From assembly GCF_000337735.1 (NCBI RefSeq), contig NZ_AOHX01000061.1, positions 1 through 32,830 of the forward strand: a stretch of DNA of 32,830 nucleotides. The letters are read 5' to 3'. Positions 7,697 through 15,578 of the stretch are shown one piece after another. The notes below the pieces were generated by a model. The model ran no database searches and was not told the origin of the DNA. It was given only the letters and a program-made list of their open reading frames with translations. The DNA comes from Natronorubrum sulfidifaciens JCM 14089 (GTDB lineage: Archaea; Halobacteriota; Halobacteria; Halobacteriales; Natrialbaceae). The first letter of the stretch is position 1. Each line of letters opens with the position of its first letter. A program made the translations under genes and the position numbers.

Positions 7697-7728
7697 GCTA
7701 CCGGTGAACAGTATTGTAGTGATCGTGA

Positions 7729-8988
7729 ATGGGGTTGTTCGAGCGTGATACTGAAATCTACAAAAACCGGGATGCACTGCGAGAGGATTATCAACCGGAA
7801 CAGCTCGTCGGGCGTGACGAAGAGATCCAGATGTACCAGACTGCACTCCAGCCGGTAATCAACGGCGAACAACCGAACAACGTCTTTCTCTACGGCAAAA
7901 CTGGTGTCGGCAAGACTGCAGCCACCCGGTATCTCCTCTCTCATCTCGAGGAAGACGCGAGCCAGTACGACGATATCGATCTTCACCTCACCTTTCTCAA
8001 CTGTGATGGGCTCACGTCTTCGTACCAGATCGCGACACGTCTCGTCAATGAACTTCGAGATGAAACGAACCAGATCAGCACGACCGGCTATCCGCGGGCG
8101 ACCGTCTATGAGATGTTGTGGGAAGATCTCGACGAAATCGCTGGGACGAATCTCATCGTACTCGACGAGGTAGACCACGTTGAAGACGACTCGATCCTCT
8201 ATCAACTCCCGCGTGCTCGTGCGAACAATAACCTCTCCAGTGCGAAGATCGGGATCATCGGGATCTCGAACGACTTCTCGTTTCGTGATGACCTTTCACC
8301 TAAAGTGAAAAGCTCGCTGTGTGAACAGGAAATCCATTTCCCAGCCTATGACGCAGGAGACCTCCAGAAAATTCTCGAGCAGCGTGCCGCTGTTGCGTTT
8401 CACGATGGTGTGCTCGACGATGCGGTGATTCCACTCTGTGCCGCCTACGGTGCAAAAGACGCCGGCGACGCCAGACAGTCGATCGACCTGCTGATGAAAG
8501 CTGGCGATCTCGCTCGAGAGGAAGAAGAGACGATTACAGTCACCGAAACCCACGTTGAATCCGGTCGTCATGACCTAGAACGTGGGCGTATCGAAGAGGG
8601 AATCAGCGGACTCACCCAACACGGTCATCTCGTTCTATACTCGCTGCTTACGCTTCATCTTCAAGACGAGACGCCGATCCGATCGCGGGATGTGAGACCG
8701 CGATATACGAGCTTCGCCCAGCGGGCTGGCCGTGATCCACTCGTCCCGCGCCGGATGCGCGATCACCTTTCGGAACTCGCCATGCTCGGGCTCGTTTCGG
8801 TCACTGAGCGAAATGAGGGTCGCCGTGGCGGGACGTATCGGGAATACACGCTCGATATGGATCTCGATCTCATCTTATCGGCGCTCGATGACGTTCTCGA
8901 CGACGTTGGTGTTCATGATTCTCTTCAAAGCCATTTCTCCGAACTCGATTCACCCGGCGAGAACACGTCACTAACTGAATTCCATTGA
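7729..8988 (+). CDS. orc1/cdc6: Orc1/Cdc6 replication initiator
   Basis: 419 residues, the usual size of archaeal Orc1/Cdc6. It is an AAA+ ATPase with Walker A GKTGVGKT (56-63), Walker B LIVLDEVD (142-149), sensor 1 GISND (178-182) and sensor 2 GDARQSIDLL (246-255). A C-terminal winged helix (about 295-375) includes PLVPRRMRDHLSELAMLGLVSV and a basic wing RNEGRRGGTYREY. It binds the boxes upstream of its gene, unwinds the origin and recruits MCM helicase. Association with parA, an iteron region and an integrase suggests it belongs to a plasmid-type or integrated replicon and not to the conserved chromosomal oriC1; this is inferred. The acidic tail after residue 380 varies in the family. Confidence 0.95.
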   Translation: MGLFERDTEIYKNRDALREDYQPEQLVGRDEEIQMYQTALQPVINGEQPNNVFLYGKTGVGKTAATRYLLSHLEEDASQYDDIDLHLTFLNCDGLTSSYQIATRLVNELRDETNQISTTGYPRATVYEMLWEDLDEIAGTNLIVLDEVDHVEDDSILYQLPRARANNNLSSAKIGIIGISNDFSFRDDLSPKVKSSLCEQEIHFPAYDAGDLQKILEQRAAVAFHDGVLDDAVIPLCAAYGAKDAGDARQSIDLLMKAGDLAREEEETITVTETHVESGRHDLERGRIEEGISGLTQHGHLVLYSLLTLHLQDETPIRSRDVRPRYTSFAQRAGRDPLVPRRMRDHLSELAMLGLVSVTERNEGRRGGTYREYTLDMDLDLILSALDDVLDDVGVHDSLQSHFSELDSPGENTSLTEFH

Positions 8989-9018
8989 TACCATCCGCTC
9001 GCTGATGGTGTGTATTTG

Positions 9019-9080
9019 ACACCATGATGTCCGCTGTTTCTGGTTTGCTTTCTCATGAGAACAGCGGACATGGTGGTGTT
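9019..9080. repeat. ORB-like inverted pair downstream of orc1/cdc6
   Basis: Arm 9019-9041 (GACACCATGATGTCC then GCTGTTTC) and arm 9059-9080 (GAACAGCGGACATGGTGGTG then TT) form an imperfect inverted pair with a 17-base spacer, only 31 bp after the orc1/cdc6 stop. It matches the upstream pair at 7115-7186. Confidence 0.75.
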
Positions 9081-9660
9081 GGCAGGACGAGACTTTCGCT
9101 TCGACCTTCCCGTAACAACTGACCTGATCTCCACCCATCGCACTGTCTGTGGCTCTCGCTCGAGTCCTCGCTCATGAATCGTTCCTCCCCGTTCGCGTTC
9201 CCGCGGGTCTCGATTACGTCGTTCGCTCTGACCCGCGCACGCTCCGACCCGCACTCTCGTCGCACGACAGGTGTGTAGTGACGGTCAGTGGCCCACGCTC
9301 GTTGTGGTGACGTCGCTGGCCAACAACGTTATTTAGGGTCAACCGAATTGCCTATCTGGCGAGTAGGGAGGAATTCGGTCGTTCCGACGGAATTCGTTCG
9401 ATTGTACGAGACACCATCGTATTCTCGCCACTGACCGGCCATCAGTGTCCCACTGATCGTTCCGGTCGCTGATCACCTCTCGATTGACACACCACCAACG
9501 AGGGTGAGTCGGCTGCCGGCTTCGGCCGGCGTTTTTGAACACGTCCGCGCCCCTCGAGCGCGAGCGAAGACTGCTATCGATTGTCGATCGGCGGTTGTCC
9601 GTTCTTCTCGAGTAGCGACACCAGCTTGGAAAACGAACCTTCCATACCGCCATCAGACAG
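9081..9660. other. Non-coding spacer between origin and iteron region
   Basis: No gene with haloarchaeal protein character. It contains a MITE remnant (9258-9292) and an isolated TATA-like GTTATTTA at about 9328 with no gene behind it. Confidence 0.5.
9258..9292 (-). mobile_element. MITE remnant, copy E (left end, inverted)
   Basis: GTGTGTAGTGACGGTCAGTG matches the reverse complement of the left third of copy A except for one base. The terminal CTATAG and the other half are missing. Confidence 0.55.
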
Positions 9661-9663
9661 GTC

Positions 9664-9838
9664 GAATAGCTACAATAGCTATAATAGGTGTAGTAGGCTC
9701 GATAGTTATCTCTCGCTCAGTGGCTGTAATAGGTACAATAGCTATAATAGGTGGTTTAGGCAAGTCACCTCGCTCACCTGAGCCACCTATTGAACCTGAG
9801 TCACCTATTGTATCTGAGCCACCTATCTAAGCTACCTG
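9664..9838. repeat. Iteron cluster upstream of parA (putative centromere)
   Basis: Two layers are visible. A 20-bp unit, TACAATAGCTATAATAGGTG, occurs exactly twice (9671-9690, 9734-9753), 63 bp apart. Then three tandem 18-bp units occur at 9778, 9796 and 9814: CTGAGCCACCTATTGAAC, CTGAGTCACCTATTGTAT, CTGAGCCACCTATCTAAG. The shared core AATAGGTG/CACCTATT is in opposite orientation in the two groups. Placement before parA suggests a partition site or iteron control region. Confidence 0.75.
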
Positions 9839-9895
9839 CGGTAGAATTAAGATGAACCGTAAAAGTATACTGAATGTCCGCTAAAGCAGGCATTC

Positions 9896-9917
9896 TGTAT
9901 ACAATAGGTGCCTATTG
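9896..9917 (+). promoter_or_regulatory. parA promoter with palindromic operator
   Basis: TGTATACAATA overlaps CAATAGGTGCCTATTG (9902-9917), an inverted repeat with 7-bp arms built from the same AATAGG core as the iterons. A start site near 9927 would put the operator between TATA and start, a position for autorepression by a Par protein. Confidence 0.5.
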
Positions 9918-9942
9918 CTATCGCGGCGGAGAGAACCTCACT

Positions 9943-10830
9943 ATGGCAACCGCAACTGAGCCACGCGCAGTAAGCGTCGTTATTCTGAAAGGCGGCGTCG
10001 GCAAATCAACGACCTCGATGAATCTCGCCCGACAGCTCGCCGAACGCGGCGAGACGTTGTTCGCGGATCTCGACCCGAACGGTCACGCAACGAACGGTCT
10101 CGGTTTTGAGGATGCATATCACGGCGACGTGAACCTCGGTGATGTCATTCTCGAGGGGACGGCGACACCCCACGATCTCATCCAGTCGACCGAGCACGGG
10201 TTCGACCTGTTGCCGTCCTCGAACACGCTCGAGGACGTCGAGAAGGATCTCGCCGGCGCGATGCAAGGATCGGCCCGCGTGAAATCGAAGATCGTCGATC
10301 CGCTTCTCGGCGAGCAGTACGAGTACGTCGTCTTCGACTGTCCGGCGTATCCCGGGATGCTCAACAACAACGCGCTGGTCGCGACGGGGAACGTCGTGAT
10401 CCCGATCGAACCGGGCTCGAGTGCGATCGGAGGTTACAAACGGACGATGGAACGGCTCATCGAGCCGGCTCGAGAGTACATCGACGTCGACGTCCTCGCG
10501 GTCGTCCCGAACAAACTCTCGGATCGAATCGACCAGCAGACCGAAGATCGGGAGCTGCTCGAGAACCTGAATACGGCGAGCTACGAGGTCAACCCCGGCC
10601 AGCCACTCAAGGAAGCCGTGCCGTCGTTCGCCCGGATCACGGCCACCGAGTTCGCCCGAGTCGATGCGGGTGAGGTTTCCGCGCCGAAACCGGGCATTCG
10701 ACATCGGTCTTCGCTCTCGCGGTCGCTGCAGGAAAACAAGCCGCTGCAGGAGTACGATCCGGACAGTGATCAGATCGAACACTATGAAGAACTCGCGACG
10801 ATCGTTGCCAATGGGGGGATCGACCGATGA
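9943..10830 (+). CDS. parA: ParA-family partition ATPase
   Basis: 295 residues. It carries the deviant Walker A motif KGGVGKST (about residues 16-23), switch I-like DLDPNGHATNGLG (about 46-58) and switch II/Walker B YVVFDCPAYPG (about 128-138), with NNNALVATGNVVIPIEP after it. ParA ATPases bind DNA nonspecifically and move replicons attached through a centromere-binding partner. I start at ATG 9943 because the family N-terminus follows; a further 23 in-frame codons from 9874 would run through the palindromic operator. Its stop overlaps the next start (ATGA), so the two are translationally coupled. The iteron cluster just upstream is the likely centromere. Confidence 0.92.
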   Translation: MATATEPRAVSVVILKGGVGKSTTSMNLARQLAERGETLFADLDPNGHATNGLGFEDAYHGDVNLGDVILEGTATPHDLIQSTEHGFDLLPSSNTLEDVEKDLAGAMQGSARVKSKIVDPLLGEQYEYVVFDCPAYPGMLNNNALVATGNVVIPIEPGSSAIGGYKRTMERLIEPAREYIDVDVLAVVPNKLSDRIDQQTEDRELLENLNTASYEVNPGQPLKEAVPSFARITATEFARVDAGEVSAPKPGIRHRSSLSRSLQENKPLQEYDPDSDQIEHYEELATIVANGGIDR

Positions 10831-11210
10831 CGAACCCCTTTGACGATCTCGGAAATGACGAAGACGACGACACTGACGTGACCGCAGCGACACCGGCTAC
10901 TGACGATGACTCGAGCCAACCGACATCGCCGCCGGCCCGGACAGCGTCCGAGCAGGCATCTGACGACGAGCCTGCAGTATCCGGTCCGGCGTTCGAATAC
11001 AGCGCTGTCCGCCAGCGGCCGCTGTACGCACGCGGTGAAACGTGGGACGCCCTCGAGGACCAACTCGGACTCACCGTCACGCCCGAACTGCGACGGATGG
11101 GCATCCGTGACGACGAAACCCGAGAGGTTCACGATGCGCTTCTCAAAGTCGCCCTCGAGCATATCGACGAAGTACCCGAACAGATCCTCGAGACGCGCCG
11201 ACAGGCGTGA
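10827..11210 (+). CDS. Small acidic partner of ParA
   Basis: 127 residues, overlapping parA by four bases. The first ~57 residues are a disordered Asp/Thr/Ser/Pro-rich tail. The C-terminal ~70 residues look folded and helical: FEYSAVRQRPLYARGETWDALED and a closing helix DALLKVALEHIDEVPEQILE. There is no ParB HTH or CTPase motif. Its position suggests it is the centromere-binding or adaptor component, as small non-ParB partners are in other archaeal plasmid partition cassettes. I know similar ParA-adjacent genes in haloarchaeal plasmids only as hypotheticals. It is convergent with the histidine kinase, with a 16-bp gap. Confidence 0.75.
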   Translation: MTNPFDDLGNDEDDDTDVTAATPATDDDSSQPTSPPARTASEQASDDEPAVSGPAFEYSAVRQRPLYARGETWDALEDQLGLTVTPELRRMGIRDDETREVHDALLKVALEHIDEVPEQILETRRQA

Positions 11211-11226
11211 TATCCTGATCACCTGA

Positions 11227-12816
11227 TCACTGGTTTATCCGAAATTCGAATCGAGCCCCGCCAGCCTTGCTCTCCGTTACTGTTATCGACCAGTCGTGGG
11301 CAGTCGCGATGCGACGGACAGTCGCGAGCCCGAGTCCGGTCCCGTCCCGGTGGGTCGTATACCCTGCGTCGAACACTTGGTCGCGATCGTCCGGTGGAAT
11401 CCCTGGGCCGTCGTCTTCGACATAGAATCCAGCTTGGTCGTCGAGTTCTCCGACATGGACTGTTACATCAGGCCCGCCGTGGTCGATCGCGTTCCGGAAC
11501 AGGTTCTCGAACAGTTGCCGAATGCGACTCTCATTGGCGGTGAACATCATCCCGTCGGTTGCAAACGCGAGACTGGCCGCCTCCGACTCGGCCATCTTCC
11601 ACGCGTCGGTCGCAACCGGCCTGAGACTCACTGGCTTTTCGTTTTCAACTGTCTGTCCCGCACGCGCAAGCCCCAGTAAATCCCTGATCAGCTCATCCAT
11701 TCGCTGGTGTGCAGCCTCGATTTCGGACAAGGATGTGCTATCACACTCCGTTTTCGCCACTTCGAGGTTCCCCTGTGCAACGGTCAGTGGGTTTCGAAGG
11801 TCGTGCGACACGACACTCGAGAACTCGGCGAGCCGATTGTTTTGGTCCTCGAGTTCACGTTGTTGTGCGCGCAACTGTTCTTCGCGTGCTGCTCGGTCGA
11901 GGACCGCGCCCGCGGCGTAGGCGAGCAGTTTGGCTGTCGAAACGTCGACCGAATCGAACGCGTTGGGTTCTCTCGAGCCGATGTTGAGGATCCCGTGAGC
12001 GCCAAGCGGCAGAATCATTTCGCTTTGGACGGGCGTCTCCGGATTGTAGCGTTCTGGATGGTCACGCAGATCATCGTACACCTGTGGCTCCCCCGTGATA
12101 AATACGTCCCATGAGAGCCCTTCCCCTTCCTCGTACGTCGGATGCTCATCGAATGTCTCCCGACCCTCCGCAGCCACTGCCACTGGCTCGAGGCGATTTT
12201 CAGCCTCGTTGTACAGCCACGCACCAGTGAGCGGCAACTGAAGCTCCGATACTGCCAGTTGGACTGTTTGTTCACAGACGTCCGTTTTGGTCTTCGCATC
12301 GACGAACGTACTCGTCGCTTTCTGGAGTGCTTCGATGCGATTCGACCGTCGTCGCATCTGTATCTCGTATCGCCCGAGCAGGAATCCCCCGAGAACGCCT
12401 CCAGTCGTGCCCACTGCGAGTTGGAAGACGGCATCCGATGGGAGCTCTCCGGCAAGGTACTGATGGAACGAAATCGTCCCGATGAGCATTCCCATCGCAG
12501 CCCCACCCAGCACCGTCCACGTCGTCAACGTGGCTACGTACTGCTGTGAGAAATCCTGCTGTGTCGTCCAGTATCCAAGGTAGCTGATCAGCAACGAGAG
12601 GCCTAGCGGAAAGACCGCACCGACGATCAGTGCCAGCGGTGGCTTGTCGTGCGCTACGAGATGAACGCTGTGAACAACAGCTAACAGCAGCCCGATACCG
12701 CCGATTGTGGCCCCTGCACGCCGTTTCGACGAAAACACTCTTCGGAGTCCAGTACTCAATATTGCGATCACGGACAGTTCGTAAGAACAGTATAGGAATC
12801 TATTGATATATCTCAC
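11227..12816 (-). CDS. Membrane sensor histidine kinase with GAF domain
   Basis: 529 residues. Four hydrophobic segments (about 36-56, 60-80, 97-117, 132-148) anchor it. A GAF domain (about 165-312) precedes a HisKA domain with SSVVSHDLRNPL (phospho-acceptor His338) and a complete HATPase: N box FENLFRNAIDHG (436-447), G1 EDDGPGIP (467-474), G2 GTGLGLATV (492-500). All catalytic motifs are present. It should sense a small molecule or redox state through GAF and phosphorylate a response regulator not visible nearby. The start is a GTG at 12816 with no strong TATA or SD, so the first ~30 residues are uncertain. It faces the parA operon and may be cargo of the same element. Confidence 0.9.
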   Translation of the reverse strand: MRYINRFLYCSYELSVIAILSTGLRRVFSSKRRAGATIGGIGLLLAVVHSVHLVAHDKPPLALIVGAVFPLGLSLLISYLGYWTTQQDFSQQYVATLTTWTVLGGAAMGMLIGTISFHQYLAGELPSDAVFQLAVGTTGGVLGGFLLGRYEIQMRRRSNRIEALQKATSTFVDAKTKTDVCEQTVQLAVSELQLPLTGAWLYNEAENRLEPVAVAAEGRETFDEHPTYEEGEGLSWDVFITGEPQVYDDLRDHPERYNPETPVQSEMILPLGAHGILNIGSREPNAFDSVDVSTAKLLAYAAGAVLDRAAREEQLRAQQRELEDQNNRLAEFSSVVSHDLRNPLTVAQGNLEVAKTECDSTSLSEIEAAHQRMDELIRDLLGLARAGQTVENEKPVSLRPVATDAWKMAESEAASLAFATDGMMFTANESRIRQLFENLFRNAIDHGGPDVTVHVGELDDQAGFYVEDDGPGIPPDDRDQVFDAGYTTHRDGTGLGLATVRRIATAHDWSITVTESKAGGARFEFRINQ

Positions 12817-13151
12817 TTGTTGGCGTCGCTTCCTGTTTCACTGACTGCTGTCCGACAGTGTTAGAACTGCAAGGCAGATGACACGGAACTTCACCCGGGC
12901 GGTTGGCGTACTTTCGTTTACGCTCCAACTCTGTTCGGCATGGTGGATTTGTGGCAGCAGTCTCCGCGAGCACTGCTGTCGATCTCTTTATCAACGAAAC
13001 ATAATATAACACAGCACTATAACAATAATTGGAACTCTGGTCTGTCGTTAGCCCTGTAGATAAAACTCAGTTCAACCACTTTCTAAACCACTCGAACGTA
13101 AAACAACATATCTGCAGCAAACTTCTTTAGGATACAACGAGAACGGGTTCT
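12817..13151. other. Intergenic, nothing recognised
   Basis: Divergent spacer between the histidine kinase and the HalOD1 gene. AT-rich near 13000-13060. No repeat or credible gene seen. Confidence 0.4.
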
Positions 13152-13445
13152 ATGGATCCTCACAACCGTCTCCAGAACTCCTCTCAGGTTGAAATTCAGG
13201 CCGAACGACGTCATACGGAATCGATCTTGGACACGATTCTGAGAGGGTTAGCTGTGCTCGAAGACGTCCCCGTTACCGAACTCGAGCCATTATATAACCA
13301 TATTAGCCCGGATGCGCTGATCAGCTTTCACCGACATGCGAAAGATGCTGACACCGCTATCAGCGTCGAATTCACGGTCGATGAGTATACGATTTCGGTC
13401 GTTCAGACCGACACAGTACGTATCCGTGACACGAGCACGGCCTGA
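13152..13445 (+). CDS. HalOD1 output-domain protein
   Basis: 97 residues. After a polar N-terminus (1-18) the protein is a single HalOD1 domain: ESILDTILRGLAVLEDVPVTELEPLYNHISPDAL, then a variable stretch, then SVEFTVDEYTISVVQTDTVRI. HalOD1 is found in haloarchaea alone or at the end of signalling proteins and is thought to be an output module of unknown biochemistry. No receiver or DNA-binding domain is attached. It lies beside the GAF histidine kinase but on the opposite strand, so a functional link is only suggested. Confidence 0.85.
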   Translation: MDPHNRLQNSSQVEIQAERRHTESILDTILRGLAVLEDVPVTELEPLYNHISPDALISFHRHAKDADTAISVEFTVDEYTISVVQTDTVRIRDTSTA

Positions 13446-13768
13446 TCGGACCGTTCCTTCTCCCGTAATAATTCGCATTTTGATATAAAACGCGTGCTCG
13501 AGACATGACCTGCTGTCGCTCTTGTCCACAGATTCGACCGAAACCACACACACGGCTCTGCGACTCCCTGTAGTCGCAGCTCTCCTGCGGGTCACATTCG
13601 TTATATCGGTATACAGTTTATAAGCTACTGCTGAACACGGATTTCACGCTCACAACACTCGAGACGAGTGTATTCGTAGGAGTAGTGGAGAGATATACCC
13701 TACTTTAGATTAGGCGAGTAATTACAAGTACCCTTATTGTCCCCGACGCCGTACGGCCATCGAAGTCG
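13446..13768. other. Integrase upstream region with hairpin
   Basis: Non-coding. It contains the perfect hairpin at 13558-13579, a TATA-like AGTTTATAAGC at about 13614-13624, and CCCTTATTG at about 13730, which can serve the integrase start at 13769. Confidence 0.45.
13558..13579. repeat. 8-bp-arm hairpin upstream of the integrase
   Basis: CTGCGACT, loop CCCTGT, AGTCGCAG: perfect arms. It might terminate transcription of the HalOD1 gene or mark a recombination core for the integrase. Confidence 0.5.
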
Positions 13769-14929
13769 ATGGATTCCAGCACTTCCGGGGCTGTACGACA
13801 GGGGGCGCGACTCGAGGACGTGCTGTCAGCGTGTCTCGAGAACAAAGGGACACTCTCGCCGAACTACCGCCAGAACTTCGAGCGAGTCGTCATCGACTGG
13901 ATCGAATTCTGCGAGCGTCGTGACGTCGAGACGATCGGCGATGTCTCCGACCGAACGATGGCCGGCTACGCGAGCCACCTCGCTCGCCGCATCGAAGCCG
14001 GCAAATCCAACGACGTCGACGGTGGAATCACTGAGACAACCGCTTGGACGTACTACGATTACGTCTCGGCGTTCCTGTCGTGGGCGGTCAAATGGGGCTA
14101 CATCGCTGACAACCCAGCCGAGAAAGCACAGGCTCGAGATAGTATGCCCGACCGCCCCTCGAGTGGCGAGTACGACCGGCAGTTCTGGCAACCCGAACAA
14201 CGCCAGACCATTTTGGAGTACGTTCGACGACGCGCTGCCAGCGCCTATCGAGATCCCGTCGCCCCGAAACCGATCTTGCACAAGCGCCTTCGGGATCGCG
14301 CACTCGTCGCCACAATCGCCTTTTCGGGCGTCCGTGGGGGCGAGGTCCTGAAGGACCCGGCTGACTCACGCCGAACTGGATTGCAGTGGGACGACGTCGA
14401 CCTCAAGGAGGGTGTCTGCTGGATTCTCGGCAAGAACCAGAACCGTGAGCCAGCCCAACTTCCCGGGCAGGTCGTCGGGCCGCTCGAGCGCTGGCGTGAG
14501 GCCTACGATCCCCCAAGCGGCGAGTGGCCGGTCTTTCCCTCGATGCACGTTCCGACGCTCTCGAGGCGGATTCGGACGGCGCTCGGTGCTGGCGAACGCG
14601 ATCGGTTGGTTGCACAGCGCCATCACTGGGAGATCGCGCTCGAGTATGGCGTTACGCCGCCTGCGATCACGACTGAGGGTGGTCGATCCGTGCTGAAGCG
14701 ACTGAGCAGGCAGGCGGCCGTCCCCGGGTTGGCGCTCGAGGACGGCGAGTATCTCACGCTTCACGGTGGGCGGCGTGGCGTCGGCGAACTCCTGTATCGA
14801 GAGGTGAGCCACGAGCAGGCCCAGCGGACGCTTCGCCACGCTGATCCCCAGACGACGAGTGAAATGTACTCGCATATCGAAACGAGCGAATTAGCCGAGG
14901 ACAACACGGCGGTGTTCGAAAACGATTGA
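13769..14929 (+). CDS. Tyrosine recombinase / phage-type integrase
   Basis: 386 residues. An N-terminal SAM-like core-binding domain (about 13-120; WIEFCERRDVETIGDVSDRTMAGYASHL) is followed by the catalytic domain (about 140-375). The active-site set is complete: Arg189 in FSGVRGGEVL, Lys222 in the beta turn ILGKNQN, His332-x-x-Arg335 in TLHGGRRGVGE, His357 in LRHADPQTTSEMYSHIE, and nucleophile Tyr367. XerC/D-like archaeal integrases catalyse site-specific integration or resolution. The gene is intact and probably active. No tRNA or clear attachment duplication was found beside it, so its target is unknown. ATG 13769 follows a TATA-like CCCTTATTG by about 30 bp. Confidence 0.93.
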   Translation: MDSSTSGAVRQGARLEDVLSACLENKGTLSPNYRQNFERVVIDWIEFCERRDVETIGDVSDRTMAGYASHLARRIEAGKSNDVDGGITETTAWTYYDYVSAFLSWAVKWGYIADNPAEKAQARDSMPDRPSSGEYDRQFWQPEQRQTILEYVRRRAASAYRDPVAPKPILHKRLRDRALVATIAFSGVRGGEVLKDPADSRRTGLQWDDVDLKEGVCWILGKNQNREPAQLPGQVVGPLERWREAYDPPSGEWPVFPSMHVPTLSRRIRTALGAGERDRLVAQRHHWEIALEYGVTPPAITTEGGRSVLKRLSRQAAVPGLALEDGEYLTLHGGRRGVGELLYREVSHEQAQRTLRHADPQTTSEMYSHIETSELAEDNTAVFEND

Positions 14930-14935
14930 CAGGCT

Positions 14936-14962
14936 CCACACGACTGAAGTCGTGGACTTTTC
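14936..14962 (+). terminator. Hairpin plus T-rich tail after the integrase
   Basis: CACGACTGAAGTCGTG (14938-14953) followed by GACTTTTCCTC, starting 9 bases after the integrase stop. It may be a terminator. Hairpins of this shape followed by TTTCCTC also occur at right ends of IS200/IS605-type elements, so an IS end remnant is possible; no transposase is present. Confidence 0.4.
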
Positions 14963-15578
14963 CTCAATGTTCTGTCAAACCGCAACTTTGCGAGAGGCTG
15001 AGACTGAGTCACTAAGGGATACTCGAGGAATAGCATGAGCTCTGCTGAAACCGGTCGCGAAGTCGTTGTACAGCATTTCCCGAGCGAATTACGGCACAGA
15101 CCGTGGTGCCCGAACGTGCTATCGAAAAAACGCCAGACGGGACGGTGTTACGGCAGATTTGCGTTTGCTGTAACACTGCTCTTTCGGCGAGGCGATGCCG
15201 TACGTTCTGTAGAGGCGTTATAGCACAGGAATTCTCTCGATACCGGGGTCTGTTACGGCAAAAACCAAGTGAGAAAGACCAGGGGGTCCCCATTGGAACT
15301 GCTGTTGGTCGACTGGGAAGGGAAGAAACTGTGTCTAGCGGTGGTGTGAACTCGAGTTCGATTTTGACGAGATTGTTGTCCCGTGGACAGCCGTCGTCTT
15401 CAGATAGCCATCTAAGACCGTCTACTGACTAGACTGCCGAGACTGCTCGAGAAGGGAGACCCACAACTAACCAACCCACCAACCAACTGCGGTCGTGTGT
15501 ATCAAACGTCGTTTCCTGAGAGTTTTTGGCCTCTCCCGAGGCTGGAATCGAGCCAGTGTCGGTGGCTAGCCGCAGACG
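14963..15578. other. Non-coding or decayed stretch
   Basis: Over 600 bases without a convincing gene. Overlapping short frames on both strands are basic or Cys/Ser-rich, unlike the neighbours. TTACGGCA recurs at about 15089, 15150 and 15253, with an inverted form TGCTGTAAC at 15167-15175. AACCAACC-type short repeats lie at 15468-15490. It may be integrase arm sites or a decayed gene. Confidence 0.4.

Larger units (their letters stand above)
6959..7728. other. Replication origin region upstream of orc1/cdc6
   Basis: A 770-bp non-coding region packed with symmetric elements: the inverted box pair 7115-7186, the G-run box pair 7396-7423/7612-7634, two more G-rich tracts in inverted order (about 7434-7450 and 7579-7595), a central palindrome at 7467-7508, and a box overlapping the orc1 promoter. 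Inverted recognition boxes with G-strings beside an orc1/cdc6 gene are the known organisation of haloarchaeal origins. AT-rich sequence between the inner boxes would be the unwinding zone. Confidence 0.85.

Noticed and set aside
8925-9265. Minus-strand frames behind orc1/cdc6
   Set aside because: Arg-rich and antisense to the orc1 end and the box pair; no halophilic composition.
9504-9830. Plus-strand 108-residue reading frame across the iterons
   Set aside because: Its sequence is simply the translated repeats (IATIAIIG, PPIEPESP) and an Arg-rich start; the DNA repeats explain it better.
9778-9831. Three 18-bp repeats as a possible mini CRISPR
   Set aside because: Units are tandem without spacers, there are no cas genes, and the core matches the parA operator.
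12800-13012. 70-residue minus-strand frame upstream of the histidine kinase
   Set aside because: Cys/Pro/Lys-rich, overlaps the kinase start, no promoter.
15035-15432. Overlapping plus-strand frames with Cys pairs (CVCC) resembling a zinc-finger protein
   Set aside because: Two frames compete, both basic and Ser/Arg-rich, with no known fold; more like decayed or non-coding DNA.
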